From: DAIOSQ01 sp036752465
GTDB taxonomy: Bacteria; Pseudomonadota; Gammaproteobacteria; Legionellales; Legionellaceae
Direction of reading: 5' to 3'
Length of the DNA stretch: 24,524 bases
Assembly (NCBI GenBank): GCA_036752465.1
Contig: DAIOSQ010000010.1
Coordinates: 1 to 24,524, forward strand
Shown here: in pieces, positions 1 through 10,136 of the stretch
How the letters are laid out: every line of letters starts with the position of its first letter
Numbering within the stretch: the first letter of the stretch is position 1
Position numbers and translations under genes: made by a program
Notes under the pieces: generated by a model
Seen by the model: only the letters and a program-made list of their open reading frames with translations
Database searches by the model: none
Told to the model about the DNA's origin: nothing

Positions 1-2250
1 CAACCTATTGGCTGGGATGCTTTCGGTTTGCCAGCAGAAAATGCAGCCATCAAACATAAGGTTTCTCCGCAGGAATGGACAAAGAAAAATATAGCCTCTA
101 TGAGCGCACAATTTTTAAGATTAGGCAATGCTTATGACTGGCGTCGTGAGATCAGCACCTGCGATCCTGATTATTATCGCTGGGAGCAATGGTTTTTTAT
201 CAAGCTATTCGAGCGTGGTCTGATTTATAAAAAAAATGCGGTGGTTAACTGGGACCCTGTAGACCAAACAGTCCTTGCCAATGAACAGGTAGTCGACGGT
301 AAAGGTTGGCGTTCCGGTGCGTTGGTTGAGCGCAAAGAAATATCTCAATGGTTTATCAAGATAACCGCTTATGCTGACGAGTTGCTGCATGATTTGGACA
401 CTTTGGATCAATGGCCACAACAAGTCAAACAAATGCAACGCAATTGGATCGGCCGCTCAACAGGAACCGAAGTTTTTTTTAAAGTAAAAAATTATACCAA
501 AAAATTAAAAATCTATACCACAAGACCTGATACCTTAATGGGCGTGACCTATCTGGCTATTTCTCCTGAACATCCCTTGGCAAAACATAGTGCCGAACAA
601 AGCAGTGCCGTACAAACATTCATAGATAGCTGTCGCGGCGTACGCATGGCAGAAGCCGAGCTGGCGACAATGGAAAAGAAGGGTATCGCAACTGGATATA
701 TGGCGATACACCCTGTCACTGGCGATGAAATCCCAATTTGGATAGCTAATTTTGTCTTGATGCAATATGGCACAGGTGCTGTCATGGCCGTCCCTGCGCA
801 CGATCAACGCGATTGGGAATTTGCACAAAAATACCAATTGCCGTTGCATGTTGTCATCACCCCCATCGCGGGCAAGCACGACTTTGCGCAGTCTGCTTAC
901 ACATCCGCCGGCATACTGATTGATTCAGCTGAGTTTACTGGTTTACCATCGCCAGATGCTGTGCAGGCTATAAATGCTTTTTTACTGGCACATAATTGCG
1001 GCAAGACCACCATCAATTACCGCTTGCGCGACTGGGGTGTATCCCGTCAGCGCTACTGGGGCACGCCTATTCCAATGATCATCTGTGAACAGTGTGGTCT
1101 TGTACCCGTTCCGGAAGATGAGTTACCGGTTAAGTTACCAGAAAATATTGAATTGACCGGCAAAGGAGTTTCTTTGGCGCAGTGTGATGAATTCGTGCAT
1201 ACCACTTGCCCCAAGTGCGACCAAGATGCTGTGCGTGAGACCGATACCCTGGATACATTTGTCGAGTCTTCATGGTATTACGCTCGTTTTGCCTGCAAAG
1301 GCCAAGAGCATGCAATGCTCGATGATCGTGCAAAATACTGGACTCCGGTTGATCAATATATCGGCGGCGTCGAGCATGCAGTCATGCATTTATTATATGC
1401 ACGTTTTTTTCATAAATTAATGCGTGATGAAGGCCTAGTTAATTCCGATGAGCCCTTTAAAGCATTATTGAGCCAAGGCATGGTTTTAAAAGACGGACAA
1501 AAAATGTCAAAGTCCGTAGGCAACATTGTTGACCCCAATCATCTCATAGACACCTATGGAGCAGATACGGCCCGCTTGTTTGTCATGTTTGCCGCCCCAC
1601 CGGAACAATCACTAGAATGGTCTGATGCTGGCGTAGATGGCGCACATCGCTTTTTAAAAAGACTATGGGCCTTCGCTGTTCAGCATAGACAATTATTTCT
1701 GGAAATCAATGAATTAATTGCAGATGGCAACGGCAATGTGCAGTGGCAAGAATGCGAACATCGCCTAAAAAAATCACGCCTCATCGTACATCAAATAGTA
1801 GCCCAGGCGAATGCCGATTATGAGCGCAATCAATTTAATACGGTCGTTTCCGGATGCATGAAATTGCTGAATGAATTAAACGCTTACGAAGTCAATACCG
1901 AGGATGATAGATATTTTATCCATTCTGCCTTCAGTATTCTGTTGCGCTTGCTGGCACCTATTACACCGCATATTTGTCATGCGTTATGGCAACAGTTACA
2001 TTTTGAAAAAATTATTATTGATGCGCCATGGCCCAAATGCGACAAAGCCGCTTTAAAAACGGATGAAGTGAATTACGTCGTACAAATCAATGGCAAACTA
2101 AGAGCGCACTTCACTGCGGCCACCGACACATCTGAAGATGAGCTTGTCGAAATGGCCAAAGGACATACTCAATCTTTCATCACCGGCTCCATCATGAAAT
2201 CAATTGTTATCCCACACCGACAATTGATTAACTTGGTGATCAAGCAATGA
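1..2250 (+). CDS. leuS: Leucyl-tRNA synthetase (LeuRS), 5'-truncated by window edge
   Basis: Charges tRNA-Leu with leucine in the cytoplasm and hydrolyses mischarged tRNA. The frame is open from base 1 (first residues QPIGWDAFGLPAEN), so about 75 N-terminal residues, including the HIGH motif, lie outside the window; 749 codons are present. The CP1 editing domain shows TTRPDT (window codons 173-178) and GTGAVMAVPAHDQRD, so the threonine and aspartates used in proofreading are kept. A zinc ribbon is visible as CEQC followed by CPKC. KMSKS is at codons 501-505. The leucine-specific insertion that E. coli LeuRS carries just before KMSKS is absent: GMVLKDGQ runs straight into KMSKS. The C-terminal anticodon-binding domain and the QINGKLRA tail domain are intact. 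The stop overlaps the lptE start (ATGA), so the two are translationally coupled. Confidence 0.97.
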   Translation, partial: QPIGWDAFGLPAENAAIKHKVSPQEWTKKNIASMSAQFLRLGNAYDWRREISTCDPDYYRWEQWFFIKLFERGLIYKKNAVVNWDPVDQTVLANEQVVDGKGWRSGALVERKEISQWFIKITAYADELLHDLDTLDQWPQQVKQMQRNWIGRSTGTEVFFKVKNYTKKLKIYTTRPDTLMGVTYLAISPEHPLAKHSAEQSSAVQTFIDSCRGVRMAEAELATMEKKGIATGYMAIHPVTGDEIPIWIANFVLMQYGTGAVMAVPAHDQRDWEFAQKYQLPLHVVITPIAGKHDFAQSAYTSAGILIDSAEFTGLPSPDAVQAINAFLLAHNCGKTTINYRLRDWGVSRQRYWGTPIPMIICEQCGLVPVPEDELPVKLPENIELTGKGVSLAQCDEFVHTTCPKCDQDAVRETDTLDTFVESSWYYARFACKGQEHAMLDDRAKYWTPVDQYIGGVEHAVMHLLYARFFHKLMRDEGLVNSDEPFKALLSQGMVLKDGQKMSKSVGNIVDPNHLIDTYGADTARLFVMFAAPPEQSLEWSDAGVDGAHRFLKRLWAFAVQHRQLFLEINELIADGNGNVQWQECEHRLKKSRLIVHQIVAQANADYERNQFNTVVSGCMKLLNELNAYEVNTEDDRYFIHSAFSILLRLLAPITPHICHALWQQLHFEKIIIDAPWPKCDKAALKTDEVNYVVQINGKLRAHFTAATDTSEDELVEMAKGHTQSFITGSIMKSIVIPHRQLINLVIKQ

Positions 2251-2789
2251 TTGCGTTGTCTCACTACAGCCGCATCAAAACAAGCGCGCTACTTTGGATA
2301 GTTGGTCTCAGCATGTGTGGTTGTGGATTCCATTTACGTGGCATCATAGATTTGCCCCCCTGGCTTGAAAACGTAAGCATCATCATAGAACAAGCCAATC
2401 GTGATTTGGGTCCGATGTTTGTGCATCAATTGGCACTATATCACGTACATGTCAGTCCAGATTCCAAGCAGGCAAGGTACTGGATAGTCATTGAAAAAGA
2501 TCAAACTGACGAGCAAACTGCCAGCATCAGCTCAAATACCAGCACGCGTCAATTTCAATTGGTATACACCTTATGGTATAGAGTACAAACTGCCAGCGGC
2601 GAAGAAATCATTGCTGCACGCGCCATTACTATTAACCGACAATTAACCGTCAACAGCAACCGCGTACTAGGCTCCAACAATGAAGAAGATCAAATCAAGC
2701 TAGAAATGCAAAAAGAAGCCATTACGCAAATGCTCGCGCAGATCAGCCACACCAATCCTGCTAGGAATAGCAAGCAGCATGCTCATTAA
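2247..2789 (+). CDS. lptE: LPS-assembly lipoprotein LptE
   Basis: Outer-membrane lipoprotein that plugs the LptD barrel and helps insert lipopolysaccharide into the outer leaflet. The 180-residue protein starts with a short basic and hydrophobic signal (residues 9-22), then MCGCGFHLRG. The GFHLRG stretch directly after the lipidated cysteine is the family hallmark, so Cys26 is the likely lipidation site, with Cys24 as the alternative. Length is close to E. coli LptE (193). It overlaps leuS by 4 bases and holA by 11 bases, the usual gammaproteobacterial order leuS-lptE-holA. It implies an LPS-bearing outer membrane. The rest of the sequence is divergent, so the call rests on the N-terminus and the context. 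Confidence 0.9.
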   Translation: MIALSHYSRIKTSALLWIVGLSMCGCGFHLRGIIDLPPWLENVSIIIEQANRDLGPMFVHQLALYHVHVSPDSKQARYWIVIEKDQTDEQTASISSNTSTRQFQLVYTLWYRVQTASGEEIIAARAITINRQLTVNSNRVLGSNNEEDQIKLEMQKEAITQMLAQISHTNPARNSKQHAH

Positions 2790-3789
2790 ATACGCTGATC
2801 TCCCGCGTGCGTTAGCCAAAAAACGGCATGCGATATATGTGCTGTTTGGGCAAGATTGGTTTTTACTGCAAGAATCGGCAAGCCGCATCAAGCAATCCTG
2901 GCATCAGGATGCTGAAAAAATAACCATGAAACTAGATACGCTCACTGACTGGCAAAATCTGATTCAAGAGGCCAACAGCTACCAGTTGTTTGCGGAGCAC
3001 ACCATCCTTGATGCTTCCTATGATAAAAAAACCTGGGATCACAGCCACAAAGCCGTTTTTAACACCTATCTTAGCCGTTTGAATACCAAATGTTTGGTAT
3101 TGCTTCGTACCCCCCACATGAAAAATACGCACCATCAATGGCTCGCTAATCACCCAGATGTGCTCCTAGTGCAGATTCAAGCTCTGAATGCGCTCAATGC
3201 GCAGCAATACATTGCCGACAAGCTCACAGCGTATCAGCTGCGCTACACCGCTAAGGTCCCTCATATGATTCAGCAAGTCACTGAGGGTAACTTGGCAGCA
3301 GCGGTGCAGGTTGTCGAAAAATTAAATATAATTTATCCAAAAACCACCGTTATCAATGAAGGCATGGTGCATGAACAGTTAGTTATCGCCTGTGATTACC
3401 CATTTTATGAACTCACCGATGCCTGTCTCAAGTTGATGCCTGAAAAAGCCATTCATATCTTACAAACTGCAGCCCAAAAAAAAACCGAGCCTACGCTGTT
3501 ATTATGGTATCTGACACAATACATCCGGCAACTGCTGCAGTTGCATCGGTTAACAGAGACCATGACCTGCCAACTTGCGTGTCAGCAATTGAAAATATGG
3601 TCCTCCCAGATCTCTTATTACAACAAGGTCCTACATAGACGCTCACAGCACGACTTGCTGAGGGTGTTAAGATATTGTCATGATATTGACTTGACGATCA
3701 AATCCAATACCGTGCAACGAGCTTGGTCTATGTTAGAAGATGTGGTTTTGGTACTGGTCGGTGACGGACATCTGACAGTACCGATTTAA
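2779..3789 (+). CDS. holA: DNA polymerase III subunit delta
   Basis: Delta subunit of the clamp loader, which opens the beta sliding clamp. The 336-residue length matches the family (E. coli 343). The N-terminus has the typical pattern YVLFGQDWFLLQESASRIKQ, the degenerate AAA+ fold of delta without a working Walker A. The middle (TKCLVLLRTPHMK, then a lid-like helical part) and the helical C-terminal collar domain follow. It overlaps lptE by 11 bases and ends the leuS-lptE-holA operon. nadD, which often follows in gammaproteobacteria, is not there; a convergent flavoprotein gene ends only 15 bases downstream. Confidence 0.92.
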   Translation: MLIKYADLPRALAKKRHAIYVLFGQDWFLLQESASRIKQSWHQDAEKITMKLDTLTDWQNLIQEANSYQLFAEHTILDASYDKKTWDHSHKAVFNTYLSRLNTKCLVLLRTPHMKNTHHQWLANHPDVLLVQIQALNALNAQQYIADKLTAYQLRYTAKVPHMIQQVTEGNLAAAVQVVEKLNIIYPKTTVINEGMVHEQLVIACDYPFYELTDACLKLMPEKAIHILQTAAQKKTEPTLLLWYLTQYIRQLLQLHRLTETMTCQLACQQLKIWSSQISYYNKVLHRRSQHDLLRVLRYCHDIDLTIKSNTVQRAWSMLEDVVLVLVGDGHLTVPI

Positions 3790-3804
3790 CCGGTGCATAT
3801 GCCC

Positions 3805-4992
3805 CTAGACAACTTGTCCCGCACACCAGCCTGACGACCAAGCCCACTGAAAGTTGTAGCCCCCCAACCAACCGGTAACGTCCAGTACTTCACCAATAAA
3901 ATACAATCCGGGCACGTGTTTGACAGCAAAGGTTTGCGAGGACAGTGCATTACAGTCTACACCGCCCAGAGTCACTTCAGCTGTTCTGTAACCCTCGGAA
4001 GCGTTCGGTTTTATAGTCCATGCTTGCAGATGTTGCGCCAGCGCTGTCAATTGCTTAGCACTAAATTGTTTTAATGGTTTGCTTAAGATCTCTGCTGGAT
4101 AAAACACTTCTACCATACGTTTTGCCACATATTGCGATAAAACAGTCTTGCACGCCAGCTCACTTTGCGTGTGTTGTGCTTGCCACAAAATGTCTGGTAA
4201 ATCCGTGTCCGGCAAGCATTCAATCAAAATAGTATCACCTGGTTGCCAATACGAAGAAATTTGCAAAATAGCTGGGCCACTTAATCCACGGTGGGTAAAG
4301 AGGAGGTTTTCCTGGAAAGACTGCCCACGACAGGAGACGCGACAGTCTACAGCAATCCCTGCAAGGCACTCATAGAGCAATTTATCTTCAACATGTAAGG
4401 TAAGTGGTACCAAACCTGCTCGGGTAGGATACACATGCAATCCAAACTGAGCTGCGACTTTATAACCAAATGCACTTGATCCCAAGGTGGGAATAGAGAG
4501 CCCACCCGTCGCTATCACCAAAGACTCACATTGATAACGGCTGTGATTGCTTTCCAGGATAAAGCCACGATCGCTTGCACGCAACCAAGTGATCGTTTGA
4601 TTAAGTTGCAGATTCACTTGCTGCTGTTCACATTCTTGCAACAGCATATCGACGATGCGTATGGCTTTTTCTTGACCAAACAATTGCCCGAGCTTTTTTT
4701 CAAAATATGGGATTTGATATTTTTCAATGAGAGCAATAAAATCCCAAGGCGTATAGCGGCTAAGGGCTGATTTACAAAAATGCGGATTATGTGAAATAAA
4801 TTGCTGGGGTGTGGTGTGCGTATTGGTAAAATTACAACGCCCACCCCCCGACATCAGAATTTTCTTGCCGGGTCTATTGGCCTTATCCAGCACCAACACC
4901 CGACGACCGCGTTTACCAGCCTCAATTGCACACATAAGACCAGCAGCTCCCGCGCCAATAATAATTACATCAAACGTTTGCATGCGCTGCAC
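3805..4992 (-). CDS. NAD(P)/FAD-dependent oxidoreductase, YhiN/HI0933 family
   Basis: Flavoprotein of the HI0933-like family (BaiN/YhiN group); the physiological substrate of most members is unknown. The 395-residue length is typical. The N-terminal Rossmann motif GAGAAG (residues 13-18) binds the FAD ADP moiety. The family signature PGKKILMSGGGRCNFTN lies near residues 42-57, and the conserved C-terminal GGYNFQWAWSSGWCAG closes the FAD fold. A second in-frame ATG at 4983 (MQTFDV) is an alternative start, and neither has a clear ribosome-binding site. Convergent with holA and divergent from mfd across a 248-base gap. Confidence 0.88.
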   Translation of the reverse strand: MQRMQTFDVIIIGAGAAGLMCAIEAGKRGRRVLVLDKANRPGKKILMSGGGRCNFTNTHTTPQQFISHNPHFCKSALSRYTPWDFIALIEKYQIPYFEKKLGQLFGQEKAIRIVDMLLQECEQQQVNLQLNQTITWLRASDRGFILESNHSRYQCESLVIATGGLSIPTLGSSAFGYKVAAQFGLHVYPTRAGLVPLTLHVEDKLLYECLAGIAVDCRVSCRGQSFQENLLFTHRGLSGPAILQISSYWQPGDTILIECLPDTDLPDILWQAQHTQSELACKTVLSQYVAKRMVEVFYPAEILSKPLKQFSAKQLTALAQHLQAWTIKPNASEGYRTAEVTLGGVDCNALSSQTFAVKHVPGLYFIGEVLDVTGWLGGYNFQWAWSSGWCAGQVV

Positions 4993-5188
4993 TGATAATA
5001 AATGTTGGGACGTAGGATGTTAGCATAACAAGCTCCTAATGGTCGATGCTACCTACCGATTAAAGTTCGTGATCAGCCGTGATTGCTGCTCAGTTTCGCA
5101 GATCGCTGCTGCTTGCCTAGCCAGAAGATCGAATACATTGGTAATCTAGGAAAGTCATTAGCTTGCCTGCCCTAGGTTCATTTTATGA

Positions 5189-5218
5189 TTGCGAGCGCAC
5201 TGGGTATACGTATATACT
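5189..5218 (+). promoter_or_regulatory. Candidate sigma70-type promoter for mfd
   Basis: TTGCGA (5189-5194), an 18-base spacer and TATACT (5213-5218) sit 23 bases before the preferred mfd start, in the divergent gap. The -10 matches the consensus at five of six positions and the -35 at four. A perfect 10-base palindrome, TATACGTATA, overlaps the spacer and -10. Based on pattern matching alone. Confidence 0.35.
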
Positions 5219-5240
5219 GCCATTTTTTCTCGCAACTCAC

Positions 5241-8200
5241 ATGTTACGTATGTTTTTCCCAGCCTCGCAAGATAAAAAACAAATATGGTCAGGCTTATAT
5301 GGCAGCAGTCTGTCCTTGGCTCTAGCAGAATTCTGCCAGCAATCAAGCGGTATCAAGCTTATTGTGGCTCCCGATCATTTGGCTGCCCAGCAATTGCATG
5401 ATGAGTTGCAGTTTTTTCTTAATAAGCAGCCCATACAACCTAATATCTTATTTTTTCCGGATTGGGAAACCTTGCCATATGACCAATTTTCGCCACATCA
5501 AGATATCATTTCAGACCGCTTGGCGTGTTTAAGTCGCTTACAAAGCAGCAGTCATGCCATCGTCTTAACCGCAGTCTCCACCATAATGCATCGAATTTGT
5601 CCGGCCACATTTCTGCAACAAACGGTATTGGTCATTAAGAAAGGGCAAACCTTGGATCTTGGCTTATTCAAGCAGCAACTAATCGAAGCCGGCTATCACT
5701 TGGTTGACAAAGTATTGGAGCACGGTGAATTTGCTATCCGTGGCGCATTGATTGATCTATTCCCAATGGGCCATAAGCGCCCATTTCGACTGGAGTTGTT
5801 TGATAACGAAGTTGATAATATTCGTTTGTTTGACCAAGAAAATCAACGCACCATTGAAAAAATTTCCGCCATTACTATTTTGCCAGCCCGTGAATTTCCC
5901 CTAAATGATGACAGCATCAGCCAATTTAGGCGTGCCTTTCGCCAGGCGTTCAGTGGTAACCCCAGTCAATGTCCGATGTATGAAAGCGTGAGTGCACAAC
6001 AGTGTCCCCATGGTATCGAATACTATTTACCACTTTTTTTTGAGAGCACCGCAACCATTTTTGATTATTTAACCAGCACCACTCAAATTTTTCTCGTAGG
6101 CGGAGCACAAGCCGCAGCCGATCAATTTTGGCAAGAAATTGAAAATCGCTACGCACAAAAATCGCATGATGTCAGCCGCCCTATTCTCAAACCAGCAGAG
6201 TTATTTATAGCACCGCATGAATTGTTGGCTGCAGTCAACCAAACCCAGCAAATGCGGCTATTCCATGATGATGTCAGCAAAAAAGGGGCGAGAAAAATCG
6301 CTAATCTGCATCTACCCCCCAGCCTGCCAATCGACCGTAAATCCGACCAACCGCTGCATCTATTAAGCACATACTTGTCACAGCCAGGCAGGCGTCACTT
6401 GTTGGTCGTGGAAAGCAAAGGGCGTCGCGAAGTTTTATCCGATATGCTCAAAGCACATCAGATCACACCCAGCCACATTGATTCTTGGCAGGCATTTCTC
6501 CAGGCACCAGACAACTCCATTGCTATCACGATAGGTAGCTTAAACGCTGGTCTAGAAATAGCTGATGTTGCCATTGTAGTCGAGGCGCAATTATTTGGCG
6601 AATATCGTACGCCTACCCGCCGTAATCAAAAAAAGAGCATTGATCCGGATTTGCTGATCCGCGATTTGGTAGAACTACAAGTCGGTTCCCCAGTGGTGCA
6701 TCTTGAATATGGTGTTGGGCGCTATATGGGCATACAGTCATTTGCGGTGCACGGCATACACAATGATTTTTTAATATTGAATTATGCCAATAATGACCGC
6801 ATTTATGTGCCCATCACTGCTTTAAATTTAATTAGTCGTTACACCGGTGCTGATAACGACCATGCGCCATTGCACCGCTTGGGCACTGATCAATGGCAAA
6901 AAGAAAAGAAAAAAGCCCAGGAGAAAATCCATGATGTTGCGGTTGAATTATTAGAAATATATGCTAAGCGCGCGGCAAAGCCGGGGCATGTCTATACATG
7001 CGAAACCATAGATTACCAACGATTTGCCAGTGGTTTTCCATTTACTGAAACCCAAGATCAACTCAGAGCCATCCAGGAAATTATCCATGATTTGCAATCC
7101 CCACAACCGATGGACCGCCTTATTTGTGGTGATGTCGGTTTTGGTAAAACAGAAGTAGCGATGCGTGCCGCTTTTATTGCGGTGCAAAATGGCAAACAAG
7201 TATGCGTTTTGGTACCCACAACCCTCTTAGCAACCCAACATTATGAAACATTTCGCGATCGTTTCGCCGAATTTCCAATAAATATTGATTTATTATCGCG
7301 CTTTAAAAGTGAAAAAGAGGCTAAAAGTATTTTACAAACGCTACAAAATGGCAGAACAGATATAGTTATTGGTACCCACAAACTATTCCAAAAAGACGTC
7401 GCGTTTCACGAACTAGGCTTGCTGATCATAGACGAAGAGCATCGCTTTGGTGTCAAACAAAAAGAACACATTAAAGCTTTGCGCAGCCATGTGGATATAT
7501 TATCAATGACTGCAACGCCGATTCCCCGAACGCTCAATATGGCCATGGCCGGCATTCGGGATATCTCACTGATTACGACCCCGCCAGCCAAACGCCTAGC
7601 CATCAAAACTTTTTGGCAGGAATATCAAGACGCCACTATCCGTGAAGCCATTTTGCGGGAAATATTACGCGGGGGACAAGTTTTTTATCTACATAACAAT
7701 GTCACCACCATAGCCAAAGTTTGCCAATCTATACAGCAACTCATTCCAGAAGCTAGCGTACATGTCGCCCATGGTCAAATGCGCGAGCGTGAGTTAGAAC
7801 GCATGATGTCGGATTTTTATCATCATCGCTTCAACGTGTTGGTATGTACCACCATCATTGAAACGGGTATCGATATCCCTACCGCCAATACGATTATCAT
7901 TGACCGCGCGGATAAATTTGGACTGGCCCAATTGCATCAATTGCGTGGTCGAGTCGGTCGTTCTCATCATCAAGCCTATGCCTATTTACTAACGCCTCCG
8001 GAAAAACTACTTTCTGCAGATGCGGTGAAACGATTAACCGCAATTGTGTCGCTGGAAGATCTGGGTGCTGGCTTTACCTTAGCAACGCATGACATGGAAA
8101 TTCGCGGCGCAGGTGAATTACTCGGTGAAGAGCAGAGTGGCAATATGCACGCGATTGGTTATCACTTGTACATGGAAATGCTGGATAAAGCAGTGAGTGA

Positions 8201-8687
8201 CTTAAAATCCGGGAAAATCATCTCGACCGACTACACGGTTGCCAAAGGCGCTGAAATCGATTTGCAAATCAGTGCGATTCTACCGGAAGACTATATCGGC
8301 GATATCCATACCAGATTGGTGTTATACAAACGCATTGCCAATGCTGAAGATACAGCCGCACTAGATGCACTACAAGTGGAAATGATCGACCGGTTTGGCT
8401 TATTGCCCGATCCTGCCAAAAATCTTTTCAAAATAACTGCGCTAAAGTTGTTAGCCACTAAAATTGGCGTCATCCGTATACAAGCAAGCCAACAACAAGG
8501 CAGAATCGAATTTTCAGCGCAGGCAGCTATCCATGCACTTGCTTTGATTCAATTGATTCAAACGCAAAGTCAGCGTTATAAATTGGATGGGCCTACCCAA
8601 TTAAAATTCAGTCTAGACAGCACCATGCTGCCGCAACAACGGATTGCCGAGATTGAGTCGTTGTTGCTGCATTTGGCTAAGGTTTAA
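5241..8687 (+). CDS. mfd: Transcription-repair coupling factor Mfd
   Basis: Translocase that removes RNA polymerase stalled at DNA damage and recruits UvrA. From the ATG at 5241 the protein has 1148 residues, the same length as E. coli Mfd. An in-frame TTG at 5163 would add 26 residues unlike the family and would precede the candidate promoter's -10, so it is rejected; no clear Shine-Dalgarno precedes 5241. Order: UvrB-like N-terminal modules (FPDWETLPYDQFSPHQD), RNA-polymerase interaction domain from about residue 475 (VGSPVVHLEYGVGRYMG), Walker A GDVGFGKT at 630-637, DEEH at 731-734, SMTATPIPRTLNMAM, helicase motif VI LRGRVGRS, and the C-terminal TRCF domain. All catalytic motifs are present. 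Convergent with tldD, 9 bases apart. Confidence 0.97.
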   Translation: MLRMFFPASQDKKQIWSGLYGSSLSLALAEFCQQSSGIKLIVAPDHLAAQQLHDELQFFLNKQPIQPNILFFPDWETLPYDQFSPHQDIISDRLACLSRLQSSSHAIVLTAVSTIMHRICPATFLQQTVLVIKKGQTLDLGLFKQQLIEAGYHLVDKVLEHGEFAIRGALIDLFPMGHKRPFRLELFDNEVDNIRLFDQENQRTIEKISAITILPAREFPLNDDSISQFRRAFRQAFSGNPSQCPMYESVSAQQCPHGIEYYLPLFFESTATIFDYLTSTTQIFLVGGAQAAADQFWQEIENRYAQKSHDVSRPILKPAELFIAPHELLAAVNQTQQMRLFHDDVSKKGARKIANLHLPPSLPIDRKSDQPLHLLSTYLSQPGRRHLLVVESKGRREVLSDMLKAHQITPSHIDSWQAFLQAPDNSIAITIGSLNAGLEIADVAIVVEAQLFGEYRTPTRRNQKKSIDPDLLIRDLVELQVGSPVVHLEYGVGRYMGIQSFAVHGIHNDFLILNYANNDRIYVPITALNLISRYTGADNDHAPLHRLGTDQWQKEKKKAQEKIHDVAVELLEIYAKRAAKPGHVYTCETIDYQRFASGFPFTETQDQLRAIQEIIHDLQSPQPMDRLICGDVGFGKTEVAMRAAFIAVQNGKQVCVLVPTTLLATQHYETFRDRFAEFPINIDLLSRFKSEKEAKSILQTLQNGRTDIVIGTHKLFQKDVAFHELGLLIIDEEHRFGVKQKEHIKALRSHVDILSMTATPIPRTLNMAMAGIRDISLITTPPAKRLAIKTFWQEYQDATIREAILREILRGGQVFYLHNNVTTIAKVCQSIQQLIPEASVHVAHGQMRERELERMMSDFYHHRFNVLVCTTIIETGIDIPTANTIIIDRADKFGLAQLHQLRGRVGRSHHQAYAYLLTPPEKLLSADAVKRLTAIVSLEDLGAGFTLATHDMEIRGAGELLGEEQSGNMHAIGYHLYMEMLDKAVSDLKSGKIISTDYTVAKGAEIDLQISAILPEDYIGDIHTRLVLYKRIANAEDTAALDALQVEMIDRFGLLPDPAKNLFKITALKLLATKIGVIRIQASQQQGRIEFSAQAAIHALALIQLIQTQSQRYKLDGPTQLKFSLDSTMLPQQRIAEIESLLLHLAKV

Positions 8688-8696
8688 GCGAATGTT

Positions 8697-10136
8697 TTAT
8701 TTTGTCCCACCCACCGTCATTTGATCAATTTTCAAAGTTGGTTGACCGACACCTACCGGTACTGATTGGCCATCTTTACCACAGACACCTATGCCTTGAT
8801 CCAGTGCCAAATCATTGCCTATCATACTGATGTGCTGCATAACTTCTGGACCATTACCAACCAACGTAGCTCCCTTAACCGGTTGCGTAATTTTACCATC
8901 TTCGATCAAATATGCTTCGCTGGCAGAAAAAACAAATTGGCCCGAAGTGATGTCCACTTGACCACCACCAAAATTGACAGCGTACAAGCCGCGCTTGACT
9001 GATTGAATGATGTCTTTGGGATCAGACTGACCCGCTAGCATATAGGTATTGGTCATACGTGGCATCGGTGGATGAGCATAAGATTCACGGCGGCAGTTGC
9101 CGGTTGATTGCATGCCCATTAGACGTGCATTGAGCCGATCCTGCATGTAATTAACCAAAATACCATCTTCTATTAGCGTAGTACATTGCGTCGGTGTACC
9201 TTCGTCATCTATAGTTAATGAACCGCGCCGATTTTCCAAAGTGCCATCATCAACTACGGTGACTCCCCGTGCGGCCACCTGCTGCCCCATACGGCCGGAG
9301 AACGCCGATAAGCCTTTGCGATTAAAATCGCCTTCTAAACCATGCCCAACTGCTTCATGCAATAACACGCCTGGCCAACCGGGTCCCAACACCACGGGCA
9401 TTAGCCCAGCGGGCGCATCTGTGGCATGTAAATTAACCAATGCCTCTCGCACGGCTTCGCGGCTATACGTTAAGGCTCGCTCTTGTGCTAGAAAAAAATT
9501 ATAGGGAACACGTCCGCCACCACCACTCCGTGCAGATTCGCGACGGCCTTTTTCTTCAACAATCACACTGACATGGATACTCACCAAAGGCCTCACATCA
9601 GCTACCATTAGCCCATGCATGCCCACCACCATAATGACCTCATAACAACCACTCAGTGTGGCATTGACCTGAATGACCCGTGGATCCTGGCTTCTTGCTT
9701 CGTGATCTATGCTCTCTAGCAAAGCAATTTTTTCTTGTTTGCTCATGCCTTCAATTGGATTAAACCCAGCATAACGTGTCGGCACTGCAGTGCCAATTTT
9801 GACCGGCGTTAGCAACGAGGCACCATTGGTAGCAATGGATCGCGCCGCCTCTACCGCGCGCTCCAAAGAAGGTAGCATAATATCATCGCAATACGCGTAT
9901 CCGGTTTTTGCCTGCGACACCGCGCGCACGCCTACACCTTTATCAATCGAGTAACTACCACTTTTAACCTCTGAGTCTTCCAGATACCAAGACTCATAAC
10001 AGGTGGTTTGAAAGTATAAGTCAGCATCATCAAGACGCTTAGTCGTCATCGCGCGTAGTAGCTTTTCTACACTGGATAGATCCATATCAGCCGGTTTTAA
10101 TAATAACTCACTGGCAAGATTTAATGCTAAGTTCAT
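8697..10136 (-). CDS. tldD: Metalloprotease TldD
   Basis: TldD subunit of the TldD/TldE (PmbA) zinc protease, known for maturation of peptides such as microcin B17 and for degrading small unfolded peptides. HEAVGH at residues 260-265 is the HExxxH zinc site. The N-terminal part (VGVRAVSQAKTGYAYCDD) and C-terminal part (GVGQPTLKIDQMTVGG) match the family. The start is the ATG at 10136, giving 479 residues against 481 in E. coli. It has a strong GAGGAG about 8 bases upstream and overlaps the stop of the amidase gene by one base (TGATG). A GTG at 10169 would add 11 residues and is less likely. tldE is not in the window. TldD is the second gene of a coupled pair with the amidase. Confidence 0.95.
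   Translation of the reverse strand: MNLALNLASELLLKPADMDLSSVEKLLRAMTTKRLDDADLYFQTTCYESWYLEDSEVKSGSYSIDKGVGVRAVSQAKTGYAYCDDIMLPSLERAVEAARSIATNGASLLTPVKIGTAVPTRYAGFNPIEGMSKQEKIALLESIDHEARSQDPRVIQVNATLSGCYEVIMVVGMHGLMVADVRPLVSIHVSVIVEEKGRRESARSGGGGRVPYNFFLAQERALTYSREAVREALVNLHATDAPAGLMPVVLGPGWPGVLLHEAVGHGLEGDFNRKGLSAFSGRMGQQVAARGVTVVDDGTLENRRGSLTIDDEGTPTQCTTLIEDGILVNYMQDRLNARLMGMQSTGNCRRESYAHPPMPRMTNTYMLAGQSDPKDIIQSVKRGLYAVNFGGGQVDITSGQFVFSASEAYLIEDGKITQPVKGATLVGNGPEVMQHISMIGNDLALDQGIGVCGKDGQSVPVGVGQPTLKIDQMTVGGTK

Noticed and set aside
4995..5023. Promoter-like CTAACA-17-TATTAT on the minus strand before the YhiN-type gene
   Set aside because: Transcription would begin at or inside the start codon, leaving no leader, so the match is probably chance.
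5163..5240. In-frame TTG extension of mfd by 26 residues with a hydrophobic stretch
   Set aside because: The residues do not resemble any Mfd N-terminus, the ATG at 5241 gives the exact E. coli length, and the candidate promoter lies inside the extension.
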